The notes beneath the pieces are model-generated. The model did no database searches, had not been told where the DNA came from, and saw only the letters and a program-made list of their open reading frames with translations. The position numbers and the translations under genes were made by a program. Source: VXPQ01 sp965232485 (GTDB lineage: Bacteria; Bacteroidota; Rhodothermia; Rhodothermales; VXPQ01). From it: a stretch of 64,000 nucleotides of DNA. Each line of letters begins with the position of its first letter. Position 1 is the stretch's first letter. Location: NCBI GenBank assembly GCA_965232485.1, contig OZ246975.1:2418001-2482000 (forward strand). The letters are read 5' to 3'. Shown here piece after piece: positions 10,675 through 19,439 of the stretch.

Positions 10675-11232
10675 ATGTTGCCGCGCGCACTGATCGCGCT
10701 GGCGCTTGCGGCGGGATGCGATTTGTTCGCTACGCGTACGCCGGAACCGCCGGGTACGGAGACCGGAACCTATCTTCAGCCAGACACGCCCGATCAAGTG
10801 CTGGAGAATTTACATTCCGCGATTTCCGAATTGAATGCCGCGAATTACCGCCGTTCGTTTGCAAACGAGTTCCGTTTTCAGCCTACGACGGAGGCGGAGG
10901 CCAAAGACCCTGCCATCTGGAACGGATGGAGCGCCCAGGAAGAAGAAAGTTATTTCCGCGCGCTGGTGGAGGCGGCCCGCCTTACCAGCGGCAACGAGTT
11001 GCGCTTGACTGACATAGAGCAAACGGCGGGGCCTGAGCGGTATGCGGTGGACGCGGCGTATGTGCTGGCGTTCAACCACCGCAGGCCCGAATTGCCGAAT
11101 GCGTTGCGAGGCCGCGTCGCCTGGTCGATAGAAAAAGGACAGGACGGTCTGTGGTATATTGCAAGCTGGACAGACCATTCAGTTGGCGATGCGGCTTCCT
11201 GGAGCGACCTGAAGGCGGCATTCATCAAATAA
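10675..11232 (+). CDS. Small lipoprotein of unknown function
   Basis: A 185-residue predicted lipoprotein. The short signal sequence ends in the lipobox LAAGC at about residue 15, followed by a threonine/proline-rich spacer. The mature part (VLENLHSAISELNAANYRRSFANEFRF onward) looks like an alpha/beta NTF2/SnoaL-like fold, but no motif proves this. The next gene encodes a similar-sized lipoprotein with FFANFRNAYELRDLSLYESLLDSSFIF, so the two are probably distant relatives in one operon. Confidence 0.65.
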   Translation: MLPRALIALALAAGCDLFATRTPEPPGTETGTYLQPDTPDQVLENLHSAISELNAANYRRSFANEFRFQPTTEAEAKDPAIWNGWSAQEEESYFRALVEAARLTSGNELRLTDIEQTAGPERYAVDAAYVLAFNHRRPELPNALRGRVAWSIEKGQDGLWYIASWTDHSVGDAASWSDLKAAFIK

Positions 11233-11243
11233 GCGACGATCCG

Positions 11244-11762
11244 ATGCGGATACGGCGGTCCGCCATGTTTGCGATCCTGGCGCCGGTCGCGCTTGTCGCG
11301 GCCTGCAATCCCTTTGCCCCTGCGCTTGAAGAGGGCGGGGCGTTCGGCGATTTGCTGGGGGACCCCGCCACTATCGACGGTTTTTTCGCCAATTTTCGGA
11401 ATGCATACGAACTCCGGGACCTGTCGCTTTACGAATCGCTATTGGATTCTTCGTTCATTTTCATCTACTATGATTTCGACGCCCAGGTCGACCGCGAGTG
11501 GGGGTTTGCCCAGGAACTTGAATCCACGCGGCGTCTCTTCGAAAATGCGACGCTGGTGAACCTGCGGTGGAACCAGATTCTTTCGCAAACCCTGTTCGAA
11601 GAGGATTTGCGCGCGCGCGTCGTGCGCCCCTTCAACCTGACCATTTCGCTTGAGGGCGGCGATGTGTTTCGGGGAGACGGCAATGTAAACTTCCTTATTA
11701 TTCGGGAAGATACGTCTGCCGTCTGGAGGCTGCTCCGGTGGCGGGACGAAAGCGAATTGTAG
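11244..11762 (+). CDS. Small lipoprotein of unknown function (paralogue-like)
   Basis: A 172-residue predicted lipoprotein with signal MRIRRSAMFAILAPVALVAAC, the lipid-modified cysteine being at residue 21. The mature region contains alternating helices and strands (DGFFANFRNAYELRDLSLYE...), reminiscent of NTF2-like proteins. It starts 11 nt after the preceding lipoprotein gene and ends 3 nt before the M20 peptidase gene, so it is probably in one transcript with both. Function unknown. Confidence 0.65.
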   Translation: MRIRRSAMFAILAPVALVAACNPFAPALEEGGAFGDLLGDPATIDGFFANFRNAYELRDLSLYESLLDSSFIFIYYDFDAQVDREWGFAQELESTRRLFENATLVNLRWNQILSQTLFEEDLRARVVRPFNLTISLEGGDVFRGDGNVNFLIIREDTSAVWRLLRWRDESEL

Positions 11763-11765
11763 CGA

Positions 11766-13196
11766 ATGACGGAGGCGCCTGCGGCCCTCCGTCCGTTTCC
11801 GATTTTTCCGCGATTGCGTATGTCTGTTTCCGATGCGCTTGCTTATGCCGCGCAGCACGAACCCCGGTTCGTTGACGAACTGAAGCGTTTGCTGCGCATT
11901 CCGTCTGTCAGCACGGATATGGCCTATGCGGGAGAAGTGCGTCGCGCCGCCGTATGGCTGGCAGACCATTTGCGTGCGCTTGGTTTTGAGGAGGTGCAGG
12001 TCCACGCCACAGGCGGGCACCCCATTGTCGCCGCTGCGCATGGGCGCGCTGCGCAACGCCCGACCGTACTCGCGTATGGACATTACGATGTGCAGCCGGC
12101 GGACCCGCTGGATTTGTGGGAAACGCCTCCCTTCGAGCCCGTGGAGCGCGACGGGCAGCTGTTTGCCCGCGGCGCCTGCGACGACAAGGGACAACTCTTC
12201 ATGCACGTCAAGGCCGCGGAATCGTGGCTGCGCACCGCCGGCGAACTACCCGTCAACCTGAAATTTCTGATCGAAGGGGAAGAGGAATCCGGTTCGGCGA
12301 ATCTGCGTCCTTTTCTCGAAACGCATCGGGACCTGCTCGAAGCCGACGCGGCGTTGATCTCCGATACGGCGCTGTTTGCCGAAGGACTTCCTTCTATCGG
12401 GTATGGATTGCGCGGCATGGCCTACGTAGAGGTGATTCTGGATGGGCCAAACAGGGATTTGCACTCGGGGGTGTACGGCGGCGCCGTCGAAAACCCGATT
12501 CACGTGCTGGCGCGCCTGATTGCAGGCTTGCACGACGAACAAGGTCGGGTTACGCTTCCGGGATTCTATGACGCGGTTCGGGATCTCGACGACGAGGAAC
12601 GCGAAGCGTTTCGCAGCCTGCCCTTCGACGAAGCGGCGTGGAAACAGGATATAGGCATCTCCGCGGCGCGCACCGAAGAAGGATATTCGGTCCTGGAGGC
12701 TACGCGCGGACGCCCGGCGCTGGACGTAAACGGCGTCGGCGGCGGTTATCAGGGGGAGGGCGCCAAAACGGTGTTGCCGTCGCAGGCCCGCTCCAAAATT
12801 TCGGCGCGGCTTGTTCCAGACCAGCGTCCGAATGAAGTAGCAGCCATGCTACGGCATTATTTCGAAACCGAAACCCCGTCCGCCATGAAGTTGACTTTCC
12901 GCGATCTGCACGGCGGCATGCCGGTGCTCGTGGATCGATCATTGCCCGCCATGCAGGCGGCTTTTCGCGCGTTGCGCGACGAATTTGGACGTCCGCCGGT
13001 TTTTATTCGGGAAGGAGGGTCTATCCCGGTCGTAGCGGATTTCCAGGAGGTCCTGGGGCTGGATACTGTGCTGATGGGGTTCGGCCTGGATTCGGACGCC
13101 ATTCACTCCCCCAACGAACACTTCGGCCTGGATCGTTTCCGACAGGGCGTCGCTTCGTCCATTCGTTTTATGGCGGAATTGGCCGATATGGGATAA
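11766..13196 (+). CDS. M20 family dipeptidase/metallopeptidase
   Basis: A cytoplasmic zinc exopeptidase of 476 residues. The metal-binding motif GHYDVQP comes first, then ARGACDDKGQ, the catalytic-base region IEGEEESGS, the dimerisation-domain histidine in DLHSGVYGG, and a C-terminal histidine in DAIHSPNEHF. This is the signature of the M20 dipeptidase (CNDP-like) subgroup that cleaves di- or tripeptides. The upstream ATG is used; a second ATG at 11820 (MSVSDALAY) would remove a stretch that is not conserved in the family and may be the true start. Confidence 0.92.
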   Translation: MTEAPAALRPFPIFPRLRMSVSDALAYAAQHEPRFVDELKRLLRIPSVSTDMAYAGEVRRAAVWLADHLRALGFEEVQVHATGGHPIVAAAHGRAAQRPTVLAYGHYDVQPADPLDLWETPPFEPVERDGQLFARGACDDKGQLFMHVKAAESWLRTAGELPVNLKFLIEGEEESGSANLRPFLETHRDLLEADAALISDTALFAEGLPSIGYGLRGMAYVEVILDGPNRDLHSGVYGGAVENPIHVLARLIAGLHDEQGRVTLPGFYDAVRDLDDEEREAFRSLPFDEAAWKQDIGISAARTEEGYSVLEATRGRPALDVNGVGGGYQGEGAKTVLPSQARSKISARLVPDQRPNEVAAMLRHYFETETPSAMKLTFRDLHGGMPVLVDRSLPAMQAAFRALRDEFGRPPVFIREGGSIPVVADFQEVLGLDTVLMGFGLDSDAIHSPNEHFGLDRFRQGVASSIRFMAELADMG

Positions 13197-13248
13197 CCCC
13201 GGATAACCCCGATCATCCCGGATTGTCCGAAATCGCCGCAAGACCGAC

Positions 13249-14448
13249 CTACCATTCCGCCAGCGAGCCGTCGTCCAGGCGCCATACGGGATTTTTCCAG
13301 GCGCTCTGTCCGGAAGTACGGTCTGCTTCCTTGCGCGCGACCTCCTCGTCGATTTCCACGCCCAGCCCCGGTTTTTCGGGGAGCGCCATCGCACCTTCGC
13401 GTACGGCGAACACCTCTGGATTGGCTACGTAATCCAGCAATTCCACGCCCTGCCCGTCGTGGTAGTGCATACCCAGGCTGGTTTCCTGAATGAAGGCGTT
13501 GGGGGACGCAAAATCCACATGCAACGAGGCCGCCAGCGCAAGCGGTCCCAGCGGGCAATGCGGCGCCAGCGCCACATCGTATGCCTCGGCCATCGCGGCG
13601 ATCCGGCGCGTTTCGGAGACGCCCCCGGCATGGCTTACGTCGGGTTGCGCCACGTCGATGTGCGGCAGGACCTTTTTGAAATCCCACCGGGAATACAGCC
13701 GTTCGCCCGTCGCCAGGGGCGTGCGCAATTCCGTCGCGAGGTCCGGCAACAGGTCTTCGCACCCCGGCGCCAGCGGTTCCTCCACGAACATGGGCGCATA
13801 CGGCTCCAGAGCTTCAATGGCCCGCCTCGCCAGCCCGCGGTGGATGCGTCCGTGGAAATCCACCCCGACGCCGATATCCGGTCCCACCGCTTCGCGCACC
13901 GCCCGCATCCGTTCGGCGATCTCTGCGATGCGCTGCGGGCTGTCGATCCAGGCCATCCGGCCCGACGCATTCATTTTGACTGCCCGAAACCCTTGTCGCA
14001 CCCGGCGCTGCGCGGCTTCCGCCACCCCGTCCGGACTGTCACCCCCTATCCAGCCGTATACCGCGATGCTGCCCCGCACCGCGCCGCCAAGCAGTTCATA
14101 GACAGGGGCGCCCAGCGCCTTGCCCTTGATGTCCCACAAAGCCTGATCAATGCCCGCGAGGGCGCTCATCAGCACGGGCCCGCCCCGATAGAATCCGCCC
14201 CGGTAGAGGACTTGCCAGATATCCTCGATGCGGTTCGCGGGCCGCCCGATCACGTAATCGCCCAGTTCCTCGACGGCGGCGCGGACGGCGCCGCGGCGCC
14301 CCTCGACGACCGGTTCGCCCCACCCGACCAGGCCTCCCCGGGTCGTTATTTTCAGAAAAAGCCATCGCGGGGGCACGGCGAACAACTCGAAGGCTTCTAC
14401 GACCAGGTCTTTTTCGAAAGGCCCGAGCGGGGCCGGTTCTGTGAGCAT
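13249..14448 (-). CDS. dgoD: D-galactonate dehydratase family protein
   Basis: An enolase-superfamily enzyme expected to dehydrate D-galactonate to 2-dehydro-3-deoxy-D-galactonate. With the start chosen here it is 399 residues. Signature segments are VPPRWLFLKITT and VGWGEPVVEGR near the N-terminus, AVKMNASG, the metal-ligand stretches GVDFHGRIH, FVEEPLAP and ATGERLYSRWDFK, and the catalytic-histidine segment APHCPLGPLALAASLHVDF. These match DgoD closely. The frame stays open to a TTG at 14574, but the extra 42 residues do not look conserved, so the ATG at 14448 is preferred. It converges on the M20 peptidase gene. Confidence 0.88.
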   Translation of the reverse strand: MLTEPAPLGPFEKDLVVEAFELFAVPPRWLFLKITTRGGLVGWGEPVVEGRRGAVRAAVEELGDYVIGRPANRIEDIWQVLYRGGFYRGGPVLMSALAGIDQALWDIKGKALGAPVYELLGGAVRGSIAVYGWIGGDSPDGVAEAAQRRVRQGFRAVKMNASGRMAWIDSPQRIAEIAERMRAVREAVGPDIGVGVDFHGRIHRGLARRAIEALEPYAPMFVEEPLAPGCEDLLPDLATELRTPLATGERLYSRWDFKKVLPHIDVAQPDVSHAGGVSETRRIAAMAEAYDVALAPHCPLGPLALAASLHVDFASPNAFIQETSLGMHYHDGQGVELLDYVANPEVFAVREGAMALPEKPGLGVEIDEEVARKEADRTSGQSAWKNPVWRLDDGSLAEW

Positions 14449-14575
14449 GGGGATGGGGTTGAAGGATCGAACGAGGATGGAAGGCGTGGCTACGTTCCAG
14501 GCCCAGTGCGAAAATTGAGCAATGCAGCGCTCAAGCGCAAGCGGGCGAGCCGACGCCGGGCGGAATGGAATCAAG

Positions 14576-14834
14576 TTAAGGATACTCTGACCAAAACCGC
14601 TTCGCTCAGCGCTTCACGTTCGTGCGTAAACGACATCATGGTTTCCTCGTTGCAATTTGCTAAAAACACTGAGGTTGCGGGCATCGCGGACGTGAAGCGC
14701 CCTTCGGGAGGCTGCGAGAAGCACGCTTGCCGCGTCATTCCTCATTGTGTGGGGCCTACCACACTGCTTCGTCATTCCTTGCCAGCCCACTTCTCGCAAC
14801 CTCTGAGCTTTGCGGACTTAATCAGAGTATCCTT
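14576..14834. repeat. Inverted-repeat element, copy B (full length, about 259 bp)
   Basis: The left terminus is TTAAGGATACTCTGACCAA and the right terminus TTAATCAGAGTATCCTT, imperfectly inverted. The internal hairpin arms are 14709-14730 and 14781-14802, with an apical hairpin GTGTGG/CCACAC. Compared with copy A the arm sequence has changed on both sides so that pairing is kept. It lies between the dgoD-like gene and tRNA-Leu. Confidence 0.85.
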
Positions 14835-14945
14835 GCGGCGCTGCGGATCCCGTGCGCCCGATCGTCGTAGTACGGAAGGGTTTGCGGAAGGGCGTCGGAG
14901 ACGGCGTGAAACACTTGCCCGAACGCGCTTCGCACCCATCGCCCT

Positions 14946-15029
14946 GCCCGGGTGGCGGAATTGGCAGACGCGTCGGACTCAAAATCCGATGGCCTTCGGG
15001 TCTTGTGGGTTCGAGTCCCACCCCGGGTA
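14946..15029 (+). tRNA. tRNA-Leu (CAA anticodon)
   Basis: The 84-nt class II tRNA folds as follows. Acceptor GCCCGGG pairs with CCCGGGT through one G-U pair. The D arm contains GGCAGAC. The anticodon stem TCGGA/TCCGA encloses the loop CTCAAAA, giving anticodon CAA. A long variable arm GGCCTTCGGGTCT follows, then the T arm GTGGG-TTCGAGT-CCCAC. The discriminator base is A and CCA is not encoded. It reads UUG leucine codons. Confidence 0.95.
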
Positions 15030-15088
15030 CGGAACTATTCTTTCGCATCGCCGATCCATAATGGATTGGCGCTTTTACCCCCTCCGCT

Positions 15089-15553
15089 ATGAAAAATTTA
15101 CGCCTGCACCCCCTACCCGTGCTTTTCGGTTTGGCTCTGGCCTTTATGCTTGGCGCCATGTTCGCCAGGCAATCCGCCGAGCCGATTCCTTCCAGCGTGA
15201 TGTCCGGGGAAGAAGCCCTGAAAGAGGAGTTCGAATGGGGTACGTTCTATACCTATCATCAGGGCGAGACCTACGGCACGCAAGATGTCCTGACCGGCGC
15301 AGCCGTCATCAAGCCGGGCTGGGAGATTCACCCGCCGCATACGCACGCCGAAGAAGAATACATGATCGTTACAGAGGGGCAGGGCGTCTGGCACCTCAAC
15401 GGCGAGGATTTCGAAGCCGGAAAAGGAGACATGTTGTACGCCGCTCCGTGGGATATACACGGGGTCAAGAACACGGGCGACGGGCCGCTGACTTTTTGGG
15501 TGTGGAAGTGGGGCAACAAGGGCGTTGACCTGCCGGAGGAGCCGGCGGAGTGA
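15089..15553 (+). CDS. Membrane-anchored or exported cupin-domain protein
   Basis: This 154-residue protein has an N-terminal hydrophobic segment (about residues 9-27, LPVLFGLALAFMLGAMFA). A single conserved-barrel cupin follows, with the metal-binding motif HPPHTHAEEEYMIVTEG (two or three histidines and a glutamate), the second motif G-D-M-L-Y, and the histidine in PWDIHGVKNTG. Such small cupins bind a metal and often act as isomerases, dioxygenases or sugar-binding proteins; the substrate cannot be read. It is convergent with the large ThuA/dehydrogenase gene. Confidence 0.8.
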   Translation: MKNLRLHPLPVLFGLALAFMLGAMFARQSAEPIPSSVMSGEEALKEEFEWGTFYTYHQGETYGTQDVLTGAAVIKPGWEIHPPHTHAEEEYMIVTEGQGVWHLNGEDFEAGKGDMLYAAPWDIHGVKNTGDGPLTFWVWKWGNKGVDLPEEPAE

Positions 15554-15605
15554 GGCGAATCTCTTCCGGGCGCCGGCAGGCGCTCCGCCGCTTCGCTTGC
15601 AGTCG

Positions 15606-18600
15606 CTACAATTCAGCCAGGTCCTGTTCGATGGCCTCAAGGAGTTCTTCCGTGAAGGTTTGCGGCGCATAGGGCGCAATTTCCCGGAGCGACATGTGCA
15701 GGGCTTGCTGGAGCTGCGGGTTCTCCGTCATCCCGGGGACATGTTTATCCAGCACCGCTCTGGCTTCTTCGCGGGCAAGAATATCCCGCAGCGGACTATG
15801 CGTGTTCAGGTCGGCGGACGCTCCCTGTTCCGGGGCCTGCTGTCCGTTGTCCGTCGCCGTTTTCTGCATGTTCGCCGCCGGCGCCTCGCCGCTGACGAAC
15901 TCCGCAGTCATAAGGACGAACAGCCCTCCCTGGCCGTCATGCTCGTCGTTTTTGAACGTCAGGTACACATCGTGCATCCCGGTCGCGGCTTCGAGCGCGG
16001 CCGAGATCGGCGCGGGCATCGTGGTTTCCTGCATGAAGTCGCTTGCGTCTGGCGCGATAAACCCGGTTTCTCCTGCGATCGGACCATCCGGCGCGTCCAG
16101 TCGAATTTCCACCTTGCCCCCCTGGGCCTGAAGCTGGGTTGGCGTAAGGGCCAGAAAGCGCACCTCCGAGATTCCGGTCAGGTCGATCTGCTCAAGCCGG
16201 ACGTACGAATCCGGCGCCATGACGACGGTCATCGGGGTCGGGAACTGCGGCGCGGCGAATTTCATGACGCCGTCTCCCAATTCGCCGTTGGCGACCACAA
16301 CCGTCGGGGCGCGCAGCGCCAATGTTGCTTCGCTTGAGGCGCCGGGCAGTCCGTTGGCGCCCTGATCCGTGTATGCTGCGCGAAGCACTACGACGCCTTC
16401 CGCGGCTTTGGGCGGCGCATAGGTCCCTTCAACAGGCAGGGACGCAGGCGTATCAGGTTCTTCCGTCAGGCTCAGGATGTATTCCACCATCTGCTGCGCC
16501 TCGTTTTCAGAGAGTTGCGGGTGCGGCGGCATGGCCATCTCGCCCCAGACGCCGGAGCTTCCCTCAAGGATGTTGGTCGTCAGAAGTTCCATGGCGTCCG
16601 CCTCGCCCTCGTATTGCTCCGCCACAGCCATGTAGGAAGGTCCGACGGAAGGCTTATCGACCTGATGGCAGGCAAGGCAGGTTTCTCCTTCCACCAGCGC
16701 CCGCCCGGCCGCATGCGCCGCCAAAGCGTCCGCCGCGCGATGCCCCTGCGCAATCGCTACAAGGTCGTATCCTTCCCGCAGGTAGCCCGCTGTGACCGCC
16801 ACATTCTCCGCGGCAATCCGCCCGTCGCGCAGGGAGCCGTCCTCGCGGTCGCTTACGCGGACGGCGTAGCGGATCGGGGCGCCCGGAAAGAAGAACGAGC
16901 GGTTGCTTTCGGCCAGGTCGATTTCCACTTCCGGCGGTTCGTTCCCCGCCACGATCTGCGTTCCGACGGTCGCGCTTGCCCCCTGCGCATCGGTTACGGT
17001 CAGCGTGGCCGCGTATATGCCCGGCTCGTCGAACGCATACGCATGGCTCGGGTCGCTTGACTCATCGAGCACGGTTCCGTCCGGTCCAGTGATTGTCCAT
17101 TCGTAGCGAAGCGAATCTCCGTCGGCGTCGGCAGTTCCTTCCGAGGATAGCGTAACGCGGAGCGGCGTGGCGCCGGCGGGCCGGTCTGCGACAACCTGGA
17201 CGACGGGAGTCCGGTTGCCCGCGTTGTATTCGATGCGCACAAGTCGGGCGTCGTCATTGGCCGTGAACCAGGTTGTTCCGTACTCCAGCAGGTACAGGTC
17301 GCCGCTGGGCGCGAACGCCATGTCCATGGGGTTGCTGAAGCGGTGGCTCGGCATGAAGCGCTCCATCGAAAGGAAGTCGCCTTCCTCGTTCATGGTCACC
17401 GCCATAATCCAGCCGCGCATCCATTCGTACAGAAAGAGTTTGCCGTCGTACCAGGCGGGGAAGGGGCGGATGGCGTCGCCGAAATCGTCCCGGTAGAAGA
17501 CGGGTCCGGCCATCGCCGAGCGACCGCCGCTGTCCAGGAGAGGAAATTCCGCCGAGGGTCCGGACGGATACCACAGGAATGCAGGCTGGGCCGGGGGCAA
17601 TTCCGTCAGGCCCGTGTTGTTCGGGGAGTCGTTCGTCAGGCGGGCCGGATCGAAAACCGCGCCGGGCGTTTGCGAAGCGAAATCGTAATCGAAGTACGGC
17701 TTGTTGTCGCCCGTGACGTAGGGCCATCCGTAATTGCCGGCCTGTCGCGCCTGGTTGAACTCGTCGTGCCCGGCGGGGCCGCGGTCCACAGAATCGCGGC
17801 TGGCGTCCGGTCCGATGTCCCCCCAATACAGGAAACCCGTGCGGTGGTCTACCGAAATGCGGAACGGATTCCGGTGGCCCATCGTGTAGATTTCAGGCCG
17901 CGCGTCGGGCGTGCCGGGCGGGAAGAGGTTGCCTTCGGGAATGGCGTACGCACCGTCCGGCTGCGGCGCGATGCGGAGAATTTTGCCCCGCAGGTCGTTT
18001 GTGTTGCCGGAAGACTTCTGGGCGTCCCAGGGGTCTCGCCCCGGGCGCTCGTCGATGGGTGCGTAGCCCGTCGCGTGCGGGTTCGTGTTGTCGCCCGTGG
18101 AAAGGTACAGGTTGCCGTCCGCGTCGAAGGCCATGGAGCCGCCCGTGTGGCAGCACTCGTCCCGTTGTACGGCCACCTCCAGGATCACCTGCTCCGTGTC
18201 CAGGTCCAGCATGTCGCCTTCCATGCGGTAGCGGGCCAGCACATTCTTCGGATCGTCGCCGGCTGGGGAATAATAGAGGTAGAGCCAGCCGTTTTCCGCG
18301 AAATCGGGGTCGGCGGCGACGCCGAGGAGGCCATCCTCTGCAACATTGCCGTTCAGGTACTGCGTGCTGACCGGGATCGTCGCAATCTGCGTGATTTGCT
18401 CCGTATCGCGGCGGTACAGATGCACCGCGCCGCCGCGCTCAATGAAAAGTACGCGCTCGTCCGGCAGCACGGCCAGTTCCATGGGTTCGGCGAGCTTTTC
18501 GGCAAGCACGACCTTGGCGAAGCGGTTTTCTTGCGGGCGAGCGCGGCCGTAGTCCAGCGCTTCGTCGCCCATGGCGTACCGAATCCCGCCCAGCAGATGT

Positions 18601-19316
18601 TGCAGAAACAGCGGCTCCGCGTACGTTTCGTCCGTATGCCCCATAGCGGTGTACCAGGCCCGTCCGCCATCGTATTCATGGTGCCAGCTCATCGGATGGT
18701 TATCGCCGTTCGCGCCGCCTTCGTACGTGGTCTCGTCGATATCCACCAGGACGTTCAGGTCGGGGTTGATGGAATGGAAGTTGTAGAACTCGTCCTCGCG
18801 CTCCCACCGGTCCGGAAGTCCCTCGGTCGAGGGATGATCCTTGCGCAGCACCCGAAAGACGCCGCTCCGCACGTTTGGATTGTTGGGGTGGCTCTCGAAG
18901 TAGGCCCCGGCGAGTTTTCCGTACCAGGGCCAGTCGTATTCCGTATCGGTGGCGCCGTGAACGCCGACGTAGCCGCCGCCCGCCTGGATGAAGCGCTCGA
19001 ACTCGTCCTGCTGACTCGGGTCGAGCACGTCCCCCGTGGTGTTCAGGAAGATCACGGCGCGGTAGTTTTTCAGGTTGTTTTCCGTGAACATCGCTGCATC
19101 TTCGGTGGCGTCCACGCCAAAGCCATGCTCGTCGCCCAGCTGGCGGATGGCCTCCACGCCCGTTTCGATGGATGCGTGCCGGAACGCTTCCGTTTTCGAG
19201 AACACCAGTACGCGATCCTGTTTGGGGGGCGCACCCAGGCCCGCGGAGAAGATAATCGCCGCGCAGCATAGCGCCGGCATGATGGGCAGGCTTGAACGGA
19301 TTTGCAATGCGTTCAT
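15606..19316 (-). CDS. ThuA / PQQ-type sugar dehydrogenase / PKD / cytochrome c multidomain secreted protein
   Basis: This 1236-residue exported protein starts with a signal peptide (1-29). A ThuA domain (about 34-255) follows, with VLVFSKTEAFRHASI, GGGYVGVHGATDTEYDWPWYG and the family's histidines. A six-bladed soluble glucose/sorbosone dehydrogenase-type propeller (about 275-690) contains GLLGVAADPDF, GGSMAFDADGNLYLSTGDN and MGHRNPFRISVD. After it come a PKD domain (about 700-790), a mono-haem cytochrome c with CLACH and a distal MAMPPHPQLS methionine region, a CBM6/DUF-like beta module and a short helical tail. A plausible role is periplasmic sugar oxidation with electrons passed to the attached haem. 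Start ATG 19316 directly precedes the signal peptide; a longer open frame upstream is not used. Confidence 0.87.
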   Translation of the reverse strand: MNALQIRSSLPIMPALCCAAIIFSAGLGAPPKQDRVLVFSKTEAFRHASIETGVEAIRQLGDEHGFGVDATEDAAMFTENNLKNYRAVIFLNTTGDVLDPSQQDEFERFIQAGGGYVGVHGATDTEYDWPWYGKLAGAYFESHPNNPNVRSGVFRVLRKDHPSTEGLPDRWEREDEFYNFHSINPDLNVLVDIDETTYEGGANGDNHPMSWHHEYDGGRAWYTAMGHTDETYAEPLFLQHLLGGIRYAMGDEALDYGRARPQENRFAKVVLAEKLAEPMELAVLPDERVLFIERGGAVHLYRRDTEQITQIATIPVSTQYLNGNVAEDGLLGVAADPDFAENGWLYLYYSPAGDDPKNVLARYRMEGDMLDLDTEQVILEVAVQRDECCHTGGSMAFDADGNLYLSTGDNTNPHATGYAPIDERPGRDPWDAQKSSGNTNDLRGKILRIAPQPDGAYAIPEGNLFPPGTPDARPEIYTMGHRNPFRISVDHRTGFLYWGDIGPDASRDSVDRGPAGHDEFNQARQAGNYGWPYVTGDNKPYFDYDFASQTPGAVFDPARLTNDSPNNTGLTELPPAQPAFLWYPSGPSAEFPLLDSGGRSAMAGPVFYRDDFGDAIRPFPAWYDGKLFLYEWMRGWIMAVTMNEEGDFLSMERFMPSHRFSNPMDMAFAPSGDLYLLEYGTTWFTANDDARLVRIEYNAGNRTPVVQVVADRPAGATPLRVTLSSEGTADADGDSLRYEWTITGPDGTVLDESSDPSHAYAFDEPGIYAATLTVTDAQGASATVGTQIVAGNEPPEVEIDLAESNRSFFFPGAPIRYAVRVSDREDGSLRDGRIAAENVAVTAGYLREGYDLVAIAQGHRAADALAAHAAGRALVEGETCLACHQVDKPSVGPSYMAVAEQYEGEADAMELLTTNILEGSSGVWGEMAMPPHPQLSENEAQQMVEYILSLTEEPDTPASLPVEGTYAPPKAAEGVVVLRAAYTDQGANGLPGASSEATLALRAPTVVVANGELGDGVMKFAAPQFPTPMTVVMAPDSYVRLEQIDLTGISEVRFLALTPTQLQAQGGKVEIRLDAPDGPIAGETGFIAPDASDFMQETTMPAPISAALEAATGMHDVYLTFKNDEHDGQGGLFVLMTAEFVSGEAPAANMQKTATDNGQQAPEQGASADLNTHSPLRDILAREEARAVLDKHVPGMTENPQLQQALHMSLREIAPYAPQTFTEELLEAIEQDLAEL

Positions 19317-19439
19317 GGGAAGAGTTTGTCTCGTTAACGATAGCGCGCGACGCACACAGAAGATAAACACTGTGGCCGCAATACCATATATTTTCAGATA
19401 TTGTCGCACCCGTTTGCTCAAGTCATACGCCCCGCAGGC

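Noticed and set aside
13197..13248. Terminator between the M20 peptidase and dgoD-like genes
   Set aside because: The repeated GGATAACCCCGG sequence is direct, not inverted; no stable hairpin seen.
13459..15528. A 689-codon plus-strand open frame across the dgoD-like gene, repeat B and tRNA-Leu
   Set aside because: It runs antisense to a recognised dehydratase and through a tRNA gene; its translation has no recognisable motif.
17343..19271. A 642-codon plus-strand open frame opposite the ThuA/dehydrogenase gene
   Set aside because: It is antisense to a well-supported multidomain protein and has no signal, motif or ribosome site.
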